The translations under genes and the position numbers were made by a program. 64,000 bases of DNA from Theropithecus gelada (taxonomy: Eukaryota; Chordata; Mammalia; Primates; Cercopithecidae). Below, in pieces: positions 45,004 through 57,454 of this stretch. The stretch covers positions 41,478,421 to 41,542,420 of the forward strand of contig NC_037682.1 of assembly GCF_003255815.1 (NCBI RefSeq), read 5' to 3'. The number at the start of each line of letters is the position of its first letter. The stretch's first letter is position 1. The notes below the pieces were generated by a model. That model worked only from the letters and a program-made list of their open reading frames with translations, ran no database searches and was not told the origin of the DNA.

Positions 45004-45311
45004 AGACAGACTGAGTCTTGTTCTAGCTCCCAGATTGGAGTGCAGTGGTGTAATCTCGGCTCACTGCAACTTCCACCTCCTGGGTTCAAGCGATTCTCGT
45101 TCCTCAGCCTCCCAAGTAGCTGGGATTACAGACACCTGCCACCATACCCGAATAATTTTTTGTTTTGTTTTGTTTTGTTTTTAGTTGAGACAGGTTTTCA
45201 CCTATTTTCACATGTTGGCCAGTCTGGTCTCGAACTCCTGACGTCAGGTGATCTGTCCGCCTCTGCCTCCCAAAGTGCTGGGATTACAGGCATGAGCCAC
45301 TGCACCCGGCC
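45004..45311 (-). mobile_element. AluS-type element
   Basis: GAGTCTTGTTCTAGCTCCC after the microsatellite, both monomers, linker changed to (GTTTT)n at 45160-45181, ending CACTGCACCCGGCC. The frames running through it from 44809 are antisense-Alu plus microsatellite. Confidence 0.93.
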
Positions 45312-45333
45312 CATATATTTTTACTTTTTCTTT

Positions 45334-47613
45334 TGATATGGATATTCTATGTTCCCACCTAAATCTCATCTTGTATTGTAGCTCCCATAATTCCCATATG
45401 TTGTGGGAGGGATTGGGTAGGAGGTAATTGAATAATGAGGGTGGGTCTTTCCCATGCTGGTCTCATGATAGTGACTAAGTCTTGTGAGATCTGATGGTTT
45501 TATAAGGGGGAGTTCTCCTCAACAAGCTCACTTGCCTGCCACTATGTAAGACGTGACTTTGTTCTTCATTTTCTTTCCACCATTATTGTGAGGCCTCCCC
45601 AGTCATATGGAACTGTGAGTCAATTAAATCTCTTCCTTTTGTAAATTACTGAATCTCACATATGTATTTATTAGCAGTGTGCGAACAGACTAATATAGTA
45701 TATCGGTACCAGTAGAGTGGGTATTGCTGTAAAGATACCCAAAAATATGAAACCAACTTTGGAACTGGGTAATAGAGTTTGGAACATTTTGGAGGGCTCA
45801 GAAGAAGATAGAAAAATGTGGAAAAGTTTGGAATGTCCTAGAGACTGGTTGAATGGCTTTGACCAAAATGCTGATAGTGATATGAACAATAAAGTTGAGA
45901 CTAAGGTGGTCTCAGGTAGAGATGAGAAACTTGTTTGGAAATGGAATTAAAAAAAAAAAATGCTATGTTTTAGCAAAGAGACTAGTGGCATTTTTGCCCC
46001 TGTCCCATAGATCTGTGGAACTTTTAACTTGAGAGAGATGATTCAGGGCATCTGACGGAAGAAATTCCTAAGCAGCAAAGCATTCAAGACAGTACTTGGG
46101 TACTGTCAAAAGCATTCAGTTTTATGTATTCACAAGATATGGTTTAGAATTGGAAATTATGTTTAAAAGGGAAACAGAAAGGAAGCAGAAGATAAAAATT
46201 CAGAAAAGTTGCAGCCTGAAGATGCAACAGAAAAGAAAAAACTCATTTTCTGCAGAGAAATTGAAGCCAGACACAGAAATTGGCATCAATAACGAGGAGC
46301 CAAATGTTAATCACCAAGACAATGGGGAACATATCTCCAGGAAATGTCACAGGTCTTCACAGCAGCCCCCATCATCACAGGCTGGGAGGTCTAGGAAGAA
46401 TAAAAGGCTTTGTGGCCAGTCCCAGTGCCTTACTGCTTTATGGAGTCTAGGGACTTGGTGCCCTGCATCCCAGCCATGGCTAAAAGGGGTCAATGTATAG
46501 CTCAGGCCATCTTTTTCAGAGGGTGAAAACCCCAAGCTTTGGTGGCTAACACGTGGCATTCGGCCTGCAGGTCCACAGAAGTTAAGATTTGAGGCTGGGG
46601 AACTTCTGCCTAGATTTCAATGCCCAGGCAGAGGTGTGTTGCTGGGGCAGAGCCCTCATGGAGAACCACTGCTAAGGCAGTACAGAAGAAAAATGTGGGG
46701 TGTGAGATCCCATATAGAGTCCGCACAGGGCACTGCATAGTAGTGCTGTGAGAAGAGGGCCACCATCCTCCAGACCCAAGAATCGTAAACCAAGAGCTTG
46801 CACTGTGTGCCTGAAAAAGTTGACGACACTCAATGTCAGCTCATGAAAGCAACCAGGAGAGGTGTTGTACCCTGCAAAGCCACAGGGCAGAGCTACCCAA
46901 GGTAACAGGAAACCACCTCTTGCATCAACATGACCTGGATGTGAGATATAGAGTCAAAGAGGATCATTTTGGAGCTTTATGATTTGACTGCCTTGCTGTA
47001 TTTTGGACTTGGTCTGTAGCCCTTTGGTTTTGGCCAATTTCTCCCATTTGGATGTACCTAGATAAACTTTTGATTTTACAGGCTCATAAACATTAGGAAT
47101 TTCCCTTCTCTCAGATGAGACTTTGGACTACAGACTTTTCAGTTTATGCTGAAATGAGTTAAGACTTTGGGGGACTGTAGGGAAGGCATGACTGATTTTG
47201 AAATGTGAGGACATGAGATTTGGGAGGGGCTAGGGATGGAATGATATGGCTTGGCTTTGTCCTCACCCAAATCTCATATTGAATTGTAGCTCCTATAATT
47301 TGGAGCTACAGTGTGTCATGGGAGGGACTTGGTGAGAGATAATTGAATCATGGGAGCAGGAATTTTCCTATGCTGTTCTCATGATGGTGAATAAGTCTCA
47401 TGAGATCTGATGGTTTAACAAAGGAGAGTTCCCCTCCACGTGCTCTCTTGCCTGCCGGCATGTAAGACATGACTTTGCTACTCATTCAACTTCCACCATG
47501 ATTGTAAGGCCACCCCACTGATGTGGAATTGCAAGTCAATTAAACCTCTTTCCTTTATAAATTATTCAGTCTCAAGTATGTGTTTACTAGCAGCATGAGA
47601 ACAGATGAATACA
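45334..47613 (+). mobile_element. Complete THE1-type MaLR element
   Basis: 5' LTR 45334-45697, internal 45698-47241, 3' LTR 47242-47613. The LTRs start TGATATGG. The target-site duplication TCTTT is perfect (45329-45333 and 47614-47618). The internal start TCGGTACCAGTAGAGTGGG resembles a tRNA-Leu primer site of the ERVL group. Internal frames (45717-45950 and 46096-46500) carry the usual THE1 coding remnant, with no retroviral enzyme motif. The LTRs have clearly diverged from each other, in line with an old insertion. Confidence 0.95.
47242..47613 (+). promoter_or_regulatory. 3' LTR of THE1
   Basis: Has AATTAAACCTCTTTCCTTTA, the polyadenylation-signal region of this LTR type, and an 11-bp inverted piece (TAGCTCC … GGAGCTA, about 47287-47308) not seen in the 5' LTR. 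Confidence 0.7.
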
Positions 47614-47618
47614 TCTTT

Positions 47619-48485
47619 CAGCCTCTACTACCTCAATATATATGCATATGCCATCATTGGTTATGTTTGTCTGCAAATAACAATGCAACTATTACTGTCT
47701 TAAAAATTTTATTTATTTATTTATTTTTCTACACAACAGAAACTCTGGAATTAGGTAGTTGGTGTCATTGGTTTAGCAGCTTAGCAATGTCATGGGCTGT
47801 GTTTCAATTATTTTGGCCTTTACCTCATAATATCCATATGCAGCTGCAGCTTCATAAATTACACCTCTTAGAGGCCTCCCACAGAATTCTACTTTGGTCA
47901 TGTTGGCCAAATTTGTTTCATGCATGGTTATTGAAACTGCATTAGAGGCTAGAAGGGTGAATAATTTTTCATGCCCCAATAGTGGAAGCAAGAGAGAAGA
48001 GGAGAGTTGAACAAGAGTACAGAGGTAGTACAGTCTACAGGACCTAACACACCATTTACGTATACATCTGAGTATTATACAAAGGAGTACAGTGCCAGAT
48101 ACAGAATTTTGAATAGTTCCTGTGTGTTCAGCCTTGTTTCCTTCTCCTTACTGTGTGGCATTTGGTCTCTAAGTCTTAGCCTCTGCAGTGTGTGAATGAA
48201 CAACCCACTTTCCTATTTTCTGGATCCTTATCTGTGAACATTCTGAGTTGTGACTTCCTCTGCTTGGAATCAGGAATTATTAATTGTCCTTCCTGACTTA
48301 AAAAACAAATTAGTATGCATACTGTTATTCTGCCCCATTTCCTTTGCAATTATAAGTGTCTATATATTTTTATTCCTTTAATAACACTTCGATTTGTTTT
48401 TGGTAAAGAAAAAATAAAAGTATGTTCAACATGCCGTCTTTATCTGGAAGTTTCATACATTTATACTAGTATTTTACGTATCTGT
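47619..48485. other. Unassigned stretch with (ATTT)n
   Basis: (ATTT)5 at about 47707-47727. The part 47740-48030 looks like an old interspersed repeat, but I cannot name it. Confidence 0.4.
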
Positions 48486-48487
48486 AT

Positions 48488-48598
48488 CTGTGAGAAGACT
48501 GTGAGCCCTTGAAGGCAATGACAATAATAAGTTGGTGTTTTTTAAAATATTTTAATCTTCAGAACCAAGCGTGGTGTTTAAATGACACTCACTTATTA
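48488..48598 (+). repeat. L2 LINE 3'-end fragment
   Basis: CTGTGAGAAGACTGTGAGCC, CTTGAAGGCAATGAC and CTTCAGAACCAAGCGTGGTG resemble the L2 3' end ('…CTGTGAGCTCCTTGAGGGCAG… AGCACAGTGC…'). Confidence 0.5.
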
Positions 48599-48600
48599 CA

Positions 48601-48767
48601 AGATGAAAGAGAAAGAGAGAGAGAGAGAGAGAGAAGAGAAGAAGAAGGAGAGGCAGAGGCAGAGGGAGAGGGAGAAAGAAGAAGAGGAGGATGGTGGAGG
48701 AGGAGGAGGATAAAAGGAAGAGGAGTAGAAGGAGGAAAAAAAGGGGGAAGGGAGGGGAAGAAGGAAA
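48601..48767 (+). repeat. 167-bp polypurine tract
   Basis: Almost all A and G, with only about seven pyrimidines. (GA)n at 48613-48634, then GGA/GAA-rich blocks. Such tracts can form triplex (H-DNA) structures. The frame of 90 codons across it (ERERER…EEEGEAEAEGEG) is only the translation of this repeat. Confidence 0.95.
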
Positions 48768-49033
48768 TTTGTAGATTGTAATTCAGAGGCTTTACTTGGA
48801 AGTTATAATTATCTCTTTCAAACTTTGTGAACCATTAAAGTGAATTTCAAGTATTTGGCCATCAGGTTTCTTCTCCAAAAAATTGAAATGATACTGTCTG
48901 TTTCATGTACCTCAAGTGATTGATATTCCTAAAATGAGATCAGATAATAATTCTGAGCATACTTTTAAAATTTTAAATAGTTAGAAAATTTCATGAGTTA
49001 TTTCTCTACAAATTTTAACTTCAGCAATTGCTG

Positions 49034-49147
49034 TATTAGTACATTAACAAATAGATGAATATAAAATGACATTCAACAAACATTTGTTTCTATTAGTACA
49101 TTAACAAATGGATGAATATAAAATGGCATTCGACAAACATTCATTTC
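49034..49147. repeat. 57-bp tandem duplication
   Basis: Copies 49034-49090 and 49091-49147 both start TATTAGTACATTAACAAAT and differ at about five positions. Confidence 0.93.
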
Positions 49148-49270
49148 AAACCTACCATGTGCCAGGCTCTATTCATGAGGCTGGAGATATAGCGGTGATC
49201 ACGAGGACCAATCCTAAACCACATGGCACTTATCTTCCCTTACTTTACACTGGAGGGATATAGGGAAAAT
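49148..49270 (-). repeat. L2 LINE 3'-end fragment
   Basis: CCTACCATGTGCCAGGCTCT, GAGGCTGGAGATATAGCGGT and TTTACACTGGAGGGA are the reversed L2 3' end in order. Confidence 0.65.
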
Positions 49271-49885
49271 TGTTTCTGAAGTCATTACAGCTCTTTATAC
49301 TAAAGACTAACACATTATATCATAGTGTGTTTCTGTATGAGTCTGTGACTTATAAACCAAATGGAAAGAAACTGAAAAATAAAAATCAAACCTTTCAAAC
49401 ATTCTAGTTAGCACTAGAGTCACCAAACTCTGGCTTTATTAAGTTCAAGTCACTTTTATTTTGATAACTTTTTAAAACCTTTTTATATTTTATAAATATT
49501 CTTCTCTCTGATTTAGTATATTTATATTTTACAGTATACTCAAATTAGGATTTTGCTTCTTATCCCTTTTTAAATATATCACTAATCAAGGGATCCAGCA
49601 TTTAGTCCAAATTCTTCAGATTGGAATGGAAATTGATGACAATATATATCCCAAGCACAACTGACACTTACTGTAAAACAATACCTCTCTTTCTCTTATA
49701 TATACATGAATATATTTTAATCCATGTATTTTAAAACAATTTCATATATGTCCAGGAAATAATTAAGGATAAAATGATCACATACAATTATTTCAGGACT
49801 GGAATAAGACTCCATTAAAAAGTAAAGGAGAGAGAAAAGATGAACAATGATTGCAGCTTACTGCTTTTCATAAGCTATGTCAAAT
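49271..49885. other. Unassigned AT-rich stretch
   Basis: No supported gene or repeat. Confidence 0.4.
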
Positions 49886-50015
49886 ATTTTCTCACTTAGG
49901 TTCCGTGCTGATTGTTGGAGGTAGACATTGTTAGTCCTATAGTTTCTTAACTAATGAGGAAACTGAATTCTCAGCAAGATTAAATAACTTGCCCCAAATT
50001 TGTCTGTGACTAGTA
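49886..50015 (+). repeat. MIR SINE remnant
   Basis: CTCACTTAGGTTCCGTGCTG, AATGAGGAAACTGAATTCTC and TTAAATAACTTGCCCCAAAT follow the MIR core closely. Confidence 0.85.
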
Positions 50016-50520
50016 GCTCTTTGAAAAAAATCTACTGTTCCCCAACCAACACACCTACTTGCTTAGTGTGTATTAGGAGGTCTTTATTGTATTCACAAAT
50101 GGCCTCTTTAGAGAAGGCATAAGAAATACCATAAGCAAAGAGACTACAAACAATCCAACATTATCAATTCACTATTTTTTTTCCCACAAATTTCACATTA
50201 AGACAAACAAAGACACATATTTTCAAGACAGTGTTTCATTAAGAAGAGAAAAAACACAGCGTACCACACTATTATGTAATCCTTCTGTGTCAGACTGGAA
50301 ATTAAAAAATGTTTTGAAAGAGCTACACTTATACAGAAGATTATTCAATTTACACAAAGGGAGAGAAAGTAAGTGAATATAAAAGTACAATGCTTTCAAG
50401 AGTCTTGGAATTATAACGATTGACAGACAATTTTAAACACCAGCCATTTTTTAATTTTGTTTTTTAAATCTAGTATGGATTATGTGCCCAGCGCTCTAGA
50501 TGCTAAATGGGAAATGTCAT
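50016..50520. other. Unassigned stretch
   Basis: No supported gene or repeat. Confidence 0.4.
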
Positions 50521-50524
50521 GTTT

Positions 50525-50660
50525 ACAAGTCAGTAGATAAGCAGCATGGTGTTGCTGGTAGGATAAGAGTATTACATTCTGGCAGATGCTAGTCCAACTT
50601 CAGGCAGTGTGCACTCAAGTAGGTTATTTTTTTCTCGCTGAATTTTTATTTTGTCTTTAA
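50525..50660 (-). repeat. Possible MIR remnant
   Basis: GCAGCATGGTGTTGCTGGTA, ATTCTGGCAGATGCTAGTCC and CACTCAAGTAGGTTATTT are loosely in reversed MIR order. Confidence 0.35.
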
Positions 50661-50739
50661 AACAATGATTTAAAAAGATAAAATTTAGAAAGAGCTTATG
50701 AGAGGGCCTGATATGTACTGAACCTCACCATATTAACTG

Positions 50740-51040
50740 TATCTGTTATTTATGACATTATATACTAAACACAAGACAACAAAGCCCTTGCCGAAGGAAT
50801 GTGAATCCAGAAAGAAAGACATACAAGGAATTAGGTGATTACAGTATAAAATGAACATATGATGTAAAAAGTACATGGTGCTAGAAGAACATATAGATGG
50901 GTCATTCAGATATGCCAGAGCATCAGTAGAAACGTTTAGGAAGAGGCAATGACTAGACTGAATGGGGGATGAAAACAGATGAAGGATACAGGAAAGTATT
51001 CTCACACTGGAGGAACTGGGAAGTGGCCAAGTCAAAGCAT
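50740..51040 (-). repeat. L2 LINE fragment
   Basis: AAAGCCCTTGCCGAAGGAAT, AGATGGGTCATTCAGATATG and TTTAGGAAGAGGCAATGACT are in the order of the reversed L2 3' half. Diverged. Confidence 0.42.
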
Positions 51041-52380
51041 ACTGCAGTGGTTGGTCTGCTGCTGCTAGTCTCTAAAAGTGAATCCTGTGCATGAGAGATA
51101 CAGAAGCTGGAGAGGAAATCCCATTCATCCATTCATCTTTTGCCTTAAAGAGATAGGGAAATGTGAGAGAGAAAATACTTGAAGCACCAATCAGTGAGAA
51201 CAGTACGACAGCACTGAAGAAAGATCCACAAAGATCACGCTCATTCAGGGACTAATAGTTGGGATCTGGATGATGGGATGGAGAATCAGGATGGTGTGCA
51301 GGCTCTTGGAGAGCTCAGGACAGAAGCTATTTAAAATTGCCATAGAAAAATTTCAACACTTGCCAACGATAATAATACTGCTTTTGTGTACTAGTTAAAT
51401 GTCAGTCCCGGAATTAAATTAAAAGACTGGTGAATTAAATTATGGCTTGAATTTATTTTTGTTTAAAGTTACTTTATTGTAATTTGACATTTTCTCCCAT
51501 CTTCTCTGTGTGTATGTGTTTGCATGCATTCCACAGGATCTGTACGTTAGCTAACAATGGATAGGCCAGGTTTCAAAAAATAAATTTCTAGTTTTATGAC
51601 ATTGAATAGTGAATAAAATTTATGGTATAAAATTTATGATGCTGGCATGATGAAGACTGTGTCATTCATCTAAATTGACTTACAAATCAGTGACAATTAC
51701 ATTTGTATATCATTTTGCCATTTCTAAGACACTTTCACATTATGAAATGTAATCTCACATTAATTTAGTGTGGTAGATGGAGCAGCTATTCAATAATTTA
51801 TAAACACTCTTTAAGCAAACTTTCATTGCTGCCATATCACCAGAAGCAAAGAGGGACATGTATTATTATTATATTCACTCTGTAAAGGTGTAACTTGAAA
51901 CTTGAGAGATAAAATACATCTTGACAGGCAAAATGAATTTGGCATCCCTAGACTGAAAAATCCAAAGAAATATATGTGGACATAAAATTTCAAAATGCAA
52001 GAACTTTCACAAGTGTTCTCATTTCAGTCTTTATGATTTTTAAAAAGGCCAGAAAGTTACTTTCCTCCAAGATCTCTGAACCACACAAATTTTGGAACAA
52101 GGTTCTCTTCTGAAAAGCTTCTTTTCAGTACACCAGTTTAACATAGAGTTAAAGTTTAAAAGTTGGTTTTGGAATCAGTAATTAAAACTATCTATTTGGT
52201 AGAACTTTGAAACTAGAATTCATAAAATACTTTTGGTTAGACAGGAGGCAACAACAAGGATTCTAAACTGGAACAAATTGAAGAACAAATTTACTGTATG
52301 GATAAAATAATGCTCATTTCAGTAAAGTTACTTCAAACCACTCTTACGGTCTTTGTAAAAGTTACTACCAATATTGATTG
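51041..52380. other. Unassigned stretch
   Basis: 1.3 kb. A MIR-like phrase (ACACTTTCACATTATGAAAT, 51730) is too weak to call. Confidence 0.35.
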
Positions 52381-52384
52381 CACT

Positions 52385-52500
52385 AAACAATTATTGAGGG
52401 GCTCCGAGGATACAGAAGATAGGACCTCTGTACTCATAGAACTATGTCTGATATAGCACGTACATATAAAGGAGCATTATGAAAAATATCATAACTGAAG
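52385..52500 (-). repeat. L2 LINE 3'-end fragment
   Basis: TTATTGAGGGGCTCCGAGGA and ACCTCTGTACTCATAGAACT are the reversed L2 3' end. Confidence 0.5.
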
Positions 52501-52989
52501 TTAGAGAAAAACACCTTAAAACTCAAAAATAAAAAATTCAAAGACAGTAGACATACTTTCTACTTGTGTATTCTCAATTTATTTTGAAGAGTATCTATTA
52601 AAATATTGTATGTAAAAATATTATAAATTATTACAAAATAGATATAATACTAGTAAAATATAAGAGGAGTAACAGAAAAAGGGGAAAGAATAAACTCATT
52701 TGTTAGTCAATAACTGAAAGCTAAATGCTTACATTAAATAATACTAGTGGATGATTGATGCATGCAGAAAAAATAAATTAAAAACTAATTTTAAAAACGG
52801 GCAAAGTAGCTAGTTTAACATAAAATAAGCTACCAGGAAACTAAGAACATTAAAAAGATGTAAAACTGAACATTAAAAAGACTTACACCTAGAACAACAA
52901 CAAAAACAACTCCTTCAATATCCTCAAAAAAGTGTTTGTGAATTATAGAGCAAAGAATATGTATCTTCTACAGAAACATAGAAAACATA
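52501..52989. other. AT-rich stretch, perhaps the upstream part of the next L1M
   Basis: No clear match. An A-rich plus-strand bias suits L1 coding sequence. Confidence 0.35.
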
Positions 52990-55900
52990 ACACAGTGTAC
53001 ATAATTTAAACATGCTATGACACAGTCGAGATCAGATAAATCAGTAATACAAATAAAGGTTAAAGGGCTTAATTTAGCCATTAAAACACAGATTCTTCCA
53101 TTTGACTTACAAATCAAGGCTCAATTATGCACTGCACATGAGAGATAAACCTAAAGCAAAGTGAATTAAAAAGGCTAAAAATAAAGGAATGAATAAGATG
53201 TGTAAAAGAGATAAAAGAACACTGGTAATGATTCTGAGGGTAAATAAAATGGCTAGCCTAAATAATATAATCACCTGGACAGATCTTATGGGTATGTCAA
53301 ATGTTACACCATAATAATGAAGAATATAACTTCTTGAGTACTCATGCAGCTCACAGAACATGAAAATATAATGAGCTAAAAGGAAATATTGATTCATTTG
53401 ATGAAGTAGATGAATTACAAATGAAACATAAAAACTTTTGAAAACTTAAAAGTACTTCTGAAAAATTCAAAAGTAGGTATTAACAAATAGTAACACATCC
53501 CTGGTTTTGGTTAGAGAGTCTCACTGTAAGAAGATGTTATCTCTAAGTTGATTTGTAAATTTAATAAAATTCCAAAAGAATATAAAACAGACTTTGTATG
53601 CAGTTAGATAAGTTGGTTCAAAAGTTCATATGAATAAACAAATAGGCAAGACCAGCCAGTAAAATACTTAAAAGATAAAACCAGAAATTAGAGTATTAAA
53701 ACAGATAAACAAGATTTCATGACATACTATAAAGACTCTAATCAAAATAGTGTGGTACCGGTGCATGAATAGAAAAACAAAGTAGTTTTAATTATTTCAG
53801 GTATGGATCTTAGTTAACCTTTTGTGTGTGTGAATTGTCTATTCATGACTTTTCTCATTTTGCCATCATGCTTTTGTCCTTTATTCCCCATTTAAAAAAA
53901 TATTTTGGAAGGACTTTTGTTAATGGTCCTGAAAAGATACTAAAACTCACAGTTTTAAAAATGCAAGTAAAAAAAATCATTGAGAAAAAAATTATTTTTT
54001 TCACACTAGATTGTCAAAAATTAAAGTGACAACATATTCTGTTGTAATGCTGTTAGTAAATAGGCATTCTCACACATTGTTGATGGGAATATAATCTGAT
54101 ACAATCCTTCTAGTGAAAAATTTTGAAACTACATAAGCACTTGCCCATTTGACCCAGAAATCCAAGAGAGTGGTTGAATAAACTCTGGTACAGGCACACA
54201 CTGGAGTATTAGGCAGCCATTCAAATGGAGCAGGAAGGTTTTTATGAACTTAGACAAGTGGTTTTTAGCACATATTGTTAAAATTTTTTTTTAAAAAGTG
54301 CAAAATAGTGTTTCTGTTTCTATGTAAGAAGAAGCACATATATAAAAATATACATGAATATAAAGAATCAAGATATATAGAGAGAGGAAGGAAAACTCAG
54401 AAATGAGATATGCTGCCTACAAGGCATAGATTGGGAAGGGGTAAAACAAATAAGGAAATGGAACCAGTTAAGAAGAGACAGGGGACAGTGATACATCTCT
54501 AATTATACATTTTTTATATTTTACTTTTCAAACTCTAATAAAGTTTCACATACCCTAAAGTAAATTAGATAATATCAGCCAGGAAGAAAAAGAGGGCAAA
54601 ATGGAATACAAATGCTAACAAATAGCCCTAAGTTGATTACATATGCATGTATTTGCATACCTAGCTTAACCTGATTATAGATGTAGAAGAAATAAAATGA
54701 ATTCTAGAAACAGAATTTTTACAGAAAATCAAAATATCTGTCACAAATACTGCACCCTAGTTGTTTAATTTATTTTTCACAAGAATACCGGTTAACATTT
54801 CTGAAACAATGTGGATTGTATATTTAAACAAAAAGCATAAATATATTGTATATAACTCACTATACAAGAAAGAATTTACAAATAATCATAGAGAGAAGAC
54901 TAGAATGAACATTTTGGTGTTGGATTGGATATAGAAATAGGAGAAATAGATGGATAAAGATAACAGCTACAGAAATAGTTAAAATATGTGAATAGTACAT
55001 ATATTTCCTAGCTATGTCCAGTGAGGGGATTCAGAAAAACTGACCCCTGGGTAGCCATGACGACACTTACAGTGTTGACTTCTTAGTGTCACTATTACAT
55101 AACAGAAATGAGAACTCCTGGGAGAAATAGGCAGATTCCAGGAGTGGGGCAGGGCAATATAATATGAGTCCTAAATATCTTGTGGTGCCAGAAGGTAAGA
55201 AAGTGCTTAAAAATGATGAGATCATGTTGAAATTACACAGAAACCAGTGTTCAAATCTGGGACAATTGAATCTGGGACAATTGGAGCTAAATAAATAAGT
55301 ATAGAAATAGATTAAAAGTCATTAAATAAAATGAGTGAGTCTATATGACATAAATAATTGGATAAATAAATGTGGTAAAGAAACAGCCCTATTCACATTA
55401 GAATTCAAACTAACAAGTGTAGAAATGCTGATGGAAATTATCATGTCGCAGACACCAGAGTAATATTTATTTTAGGAAAAATTCATCAAGGAATGCTAAA
55501 ATTAGGGAGCAAGTATATATTAATAATGAGATAAAATAATATTTTTATTGTTTCAAAGTATATTTCCCAAGATAATTGTTGATTGTACTGAAAAAATTGT
55601 AATGTTACAGAAGAGAAACGTGATTTATACCAACTGTCTTAAATAAGTGATCAAAATTAGCATCATAAATAACAAGAAATTTCAATATCATGTATTGCCC
55701 AATGTAATGTACTAAGAAAAATATAACATCATTCATAGGGCAACCTACTCCAAAATGCAGAATCTCGATGTAAACATGAGACAACATCAGACAAACTCAA
55801 GCTAGTAAAACATGTAAAAAATAACTAGTCAGTACTTTTTAAAGGTGTCAAAGTTATCGATGTAAACAAAGTCTGAGGGCTGTCTCTGATTGGAAGAAAC

Positions 55901-56195
55901 CAGGAAAACATTAACAAATGGAATTCAATCTGGGATCCTAAAATGGATCTTATATTAGTAAAAGAAAATTAGTAAGACCATTTGGTAAGTTTTAGTAGGC
56001 CTATAGATTATGTAATAGAATTGTTATCAATTAAATTTCCTGATTTTGATATTTGTACTCTGGTTGTATAAGTTAGCAATGTTTAGACAATTAGGGTGAA
56101 GGGTATGTGAAATTCTTTATTATATTTGAAACTCTTCTCTAAGTCTGAAATTACTTAAAATAATAAGTTAAAAACAAAACAGAATAAAATTTCGG
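52990..56195 (+). mobile_element. Ancient L1M with reverse transcriptase deleted
   Basis: 53040-53400 resembles the ORF2 endonuclease region (…AATAATATAATCACCTGGACAG…, …CTTGAGTACTCATG…). 53490-54260 resembles the ORF2 C-terminal part (GACATACTATAAAGACTCTA, ATAGTGTGGTACCGGTGCAT, TTTGACCCAGAAATCCAAGA, GGAGTATTAGGCAGCCATTC). 54260-56195 is a long 3'UTR that ends TCTAAGTCTGAAATTACTTA plus AAAATAATAAGTTAAAA. The reverse transcriptase core between is missing. All frames are closed. Confidence 0.72.
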
Positions 56196-56224
56196 AAATC
56201 AACTTAACATTTCGCCCATTCCTG

Positions 56225-56400
56225 TATTCTTTCATTCATTTAACAAAGGATTAACAAGATTTATTATGTGCTAGGAATTGTTCTCTGTATTAGGAGCGGA
56301 GACACATAAGTTAGATAAAACCATTGTTGTCTTTGAGCTTCTGTACTATTGGAAGGGAGAATGTATACAGAAAATTTACACCGTGATTTTACACAGTAAG
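56225..56400 (-). repeat. L2 LINE 3'-end fragment
   Basis: TTCATTCATTTAACAAAGGA, TTTATTATGTGCTAGGAATT and CCATTGTTGTCTTTGAGCTT are the reversed L2 3' end. Confidence 0.7.
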
Positions 56401-57285
56401 TACAAGTCCCTTTTGAATTACAAACATAAAGAAAATAAAATAGAGTGATAATATAATTGCTGTTAACAGAAAAGGGACAGGAAAAAGAGACAGCTTTGTA
56501 ACTATAGTGAGTCATTCAGTATGGCACCTCTTCAAAGTCCACCAACCAAAGCTTACCACACGTGAAGATCTGACAGAAAAGGAAAGATGCATCTTGGCGA
56601 TGAAAATTAAAGCAACTGATCTCAATAGATGGGTCTTTTGATTCTTAAAAGAATGTCAGCTATATTATAGACATTAAGGTTTTAAAAAATACCTTGCGAT
56701 ACAAGCCACAGAATGTCCGTGCTAAGCTGGTCATATATAGGGAATTAAATATTACAATACACTTCTCAAGGAAAATTGATTAGTTGAAAATGAATATGCT
56801 TCTCTCATTGGAATCTTTCTATCCAGCAAAAAATAGGTGTTCAATATTTACCTATCTATAGATGCTTCACAAACCACTGATTCCCTTTGAAAGGAGAAAG
56901 GAACTATCTCATTCACAAAAATGCAATTTCCAAGCCAAGCTGAGGCCTGCATGATAAACTATTCTTCAGAATGGGAAGACTAGTGCCAATAAATTCACTC
57001 AATATAAACACGGTTACACTGGAAACTAAAATTAGGCCACATTTAATAGGAAAAAAGCACATGACAAAATGATTCTATACTGACAAGAGTGGATTTGGAG
57101 ATCATAAATGTTGTCATTTTTTAAACAAACGAAGCTCAGGAAATTTCAGAAGTTTTCAGATGTTCCAAAACTTAAATTATTATCTTTCATCAAAATCGAT
57201 CCTTCCCCTTGTCATTTTTGTGGTGAGAAAACAATATCCACTCTCCTAGCATTTTGCGATAATATAATATATTGTCAGTTTTGAG
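56401..57285. other. Unassigned stretch
   Basis: No supported gene or repeat. Confidence 0.4.
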
Positions 57286-57289
57286 AAAT

Positions 57290-57380
57290 GGAAACTGTGT
57301 TTTAATAATTATCACATCTCCAATACTCAGCACACATGTGGCACTTAATGAGTTCTGTAACTTGTAAATGAATACTACAA
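57290..57380 (+). repeat. L2 LINE 3'-end fragment
   Basis: ATCTCCAATACTCAGCACAC and ATGTGGCACTTAATGAGTTC follow the L2 3' end ('…CCCAGCACAGTGCCTGGCACATAGTAGG…'). Confidence 0.5.
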
Positions 57381-57454
57381 TTTAGAAATATTTAGTAATT
57401 TAAACAAATTCAGACTTTTTCATGCATTTCTAGTTAAAAAACTATATATATATA

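Noticed and set aside
44809..45336. 175-codon plus-strand frame
   Set aside because: It is the translation of a TG/TA microsatellite followed by an antisense Alu.
46096..46500. 134-codon frame
   Set aside because: Internal THE1 sequence; a decayed coding remnant, not a host gene.
48509..48781. 90-codon Arg/Glu-rich frame
   Set aside because: Produced by the polypurine tract; the composition explains it.
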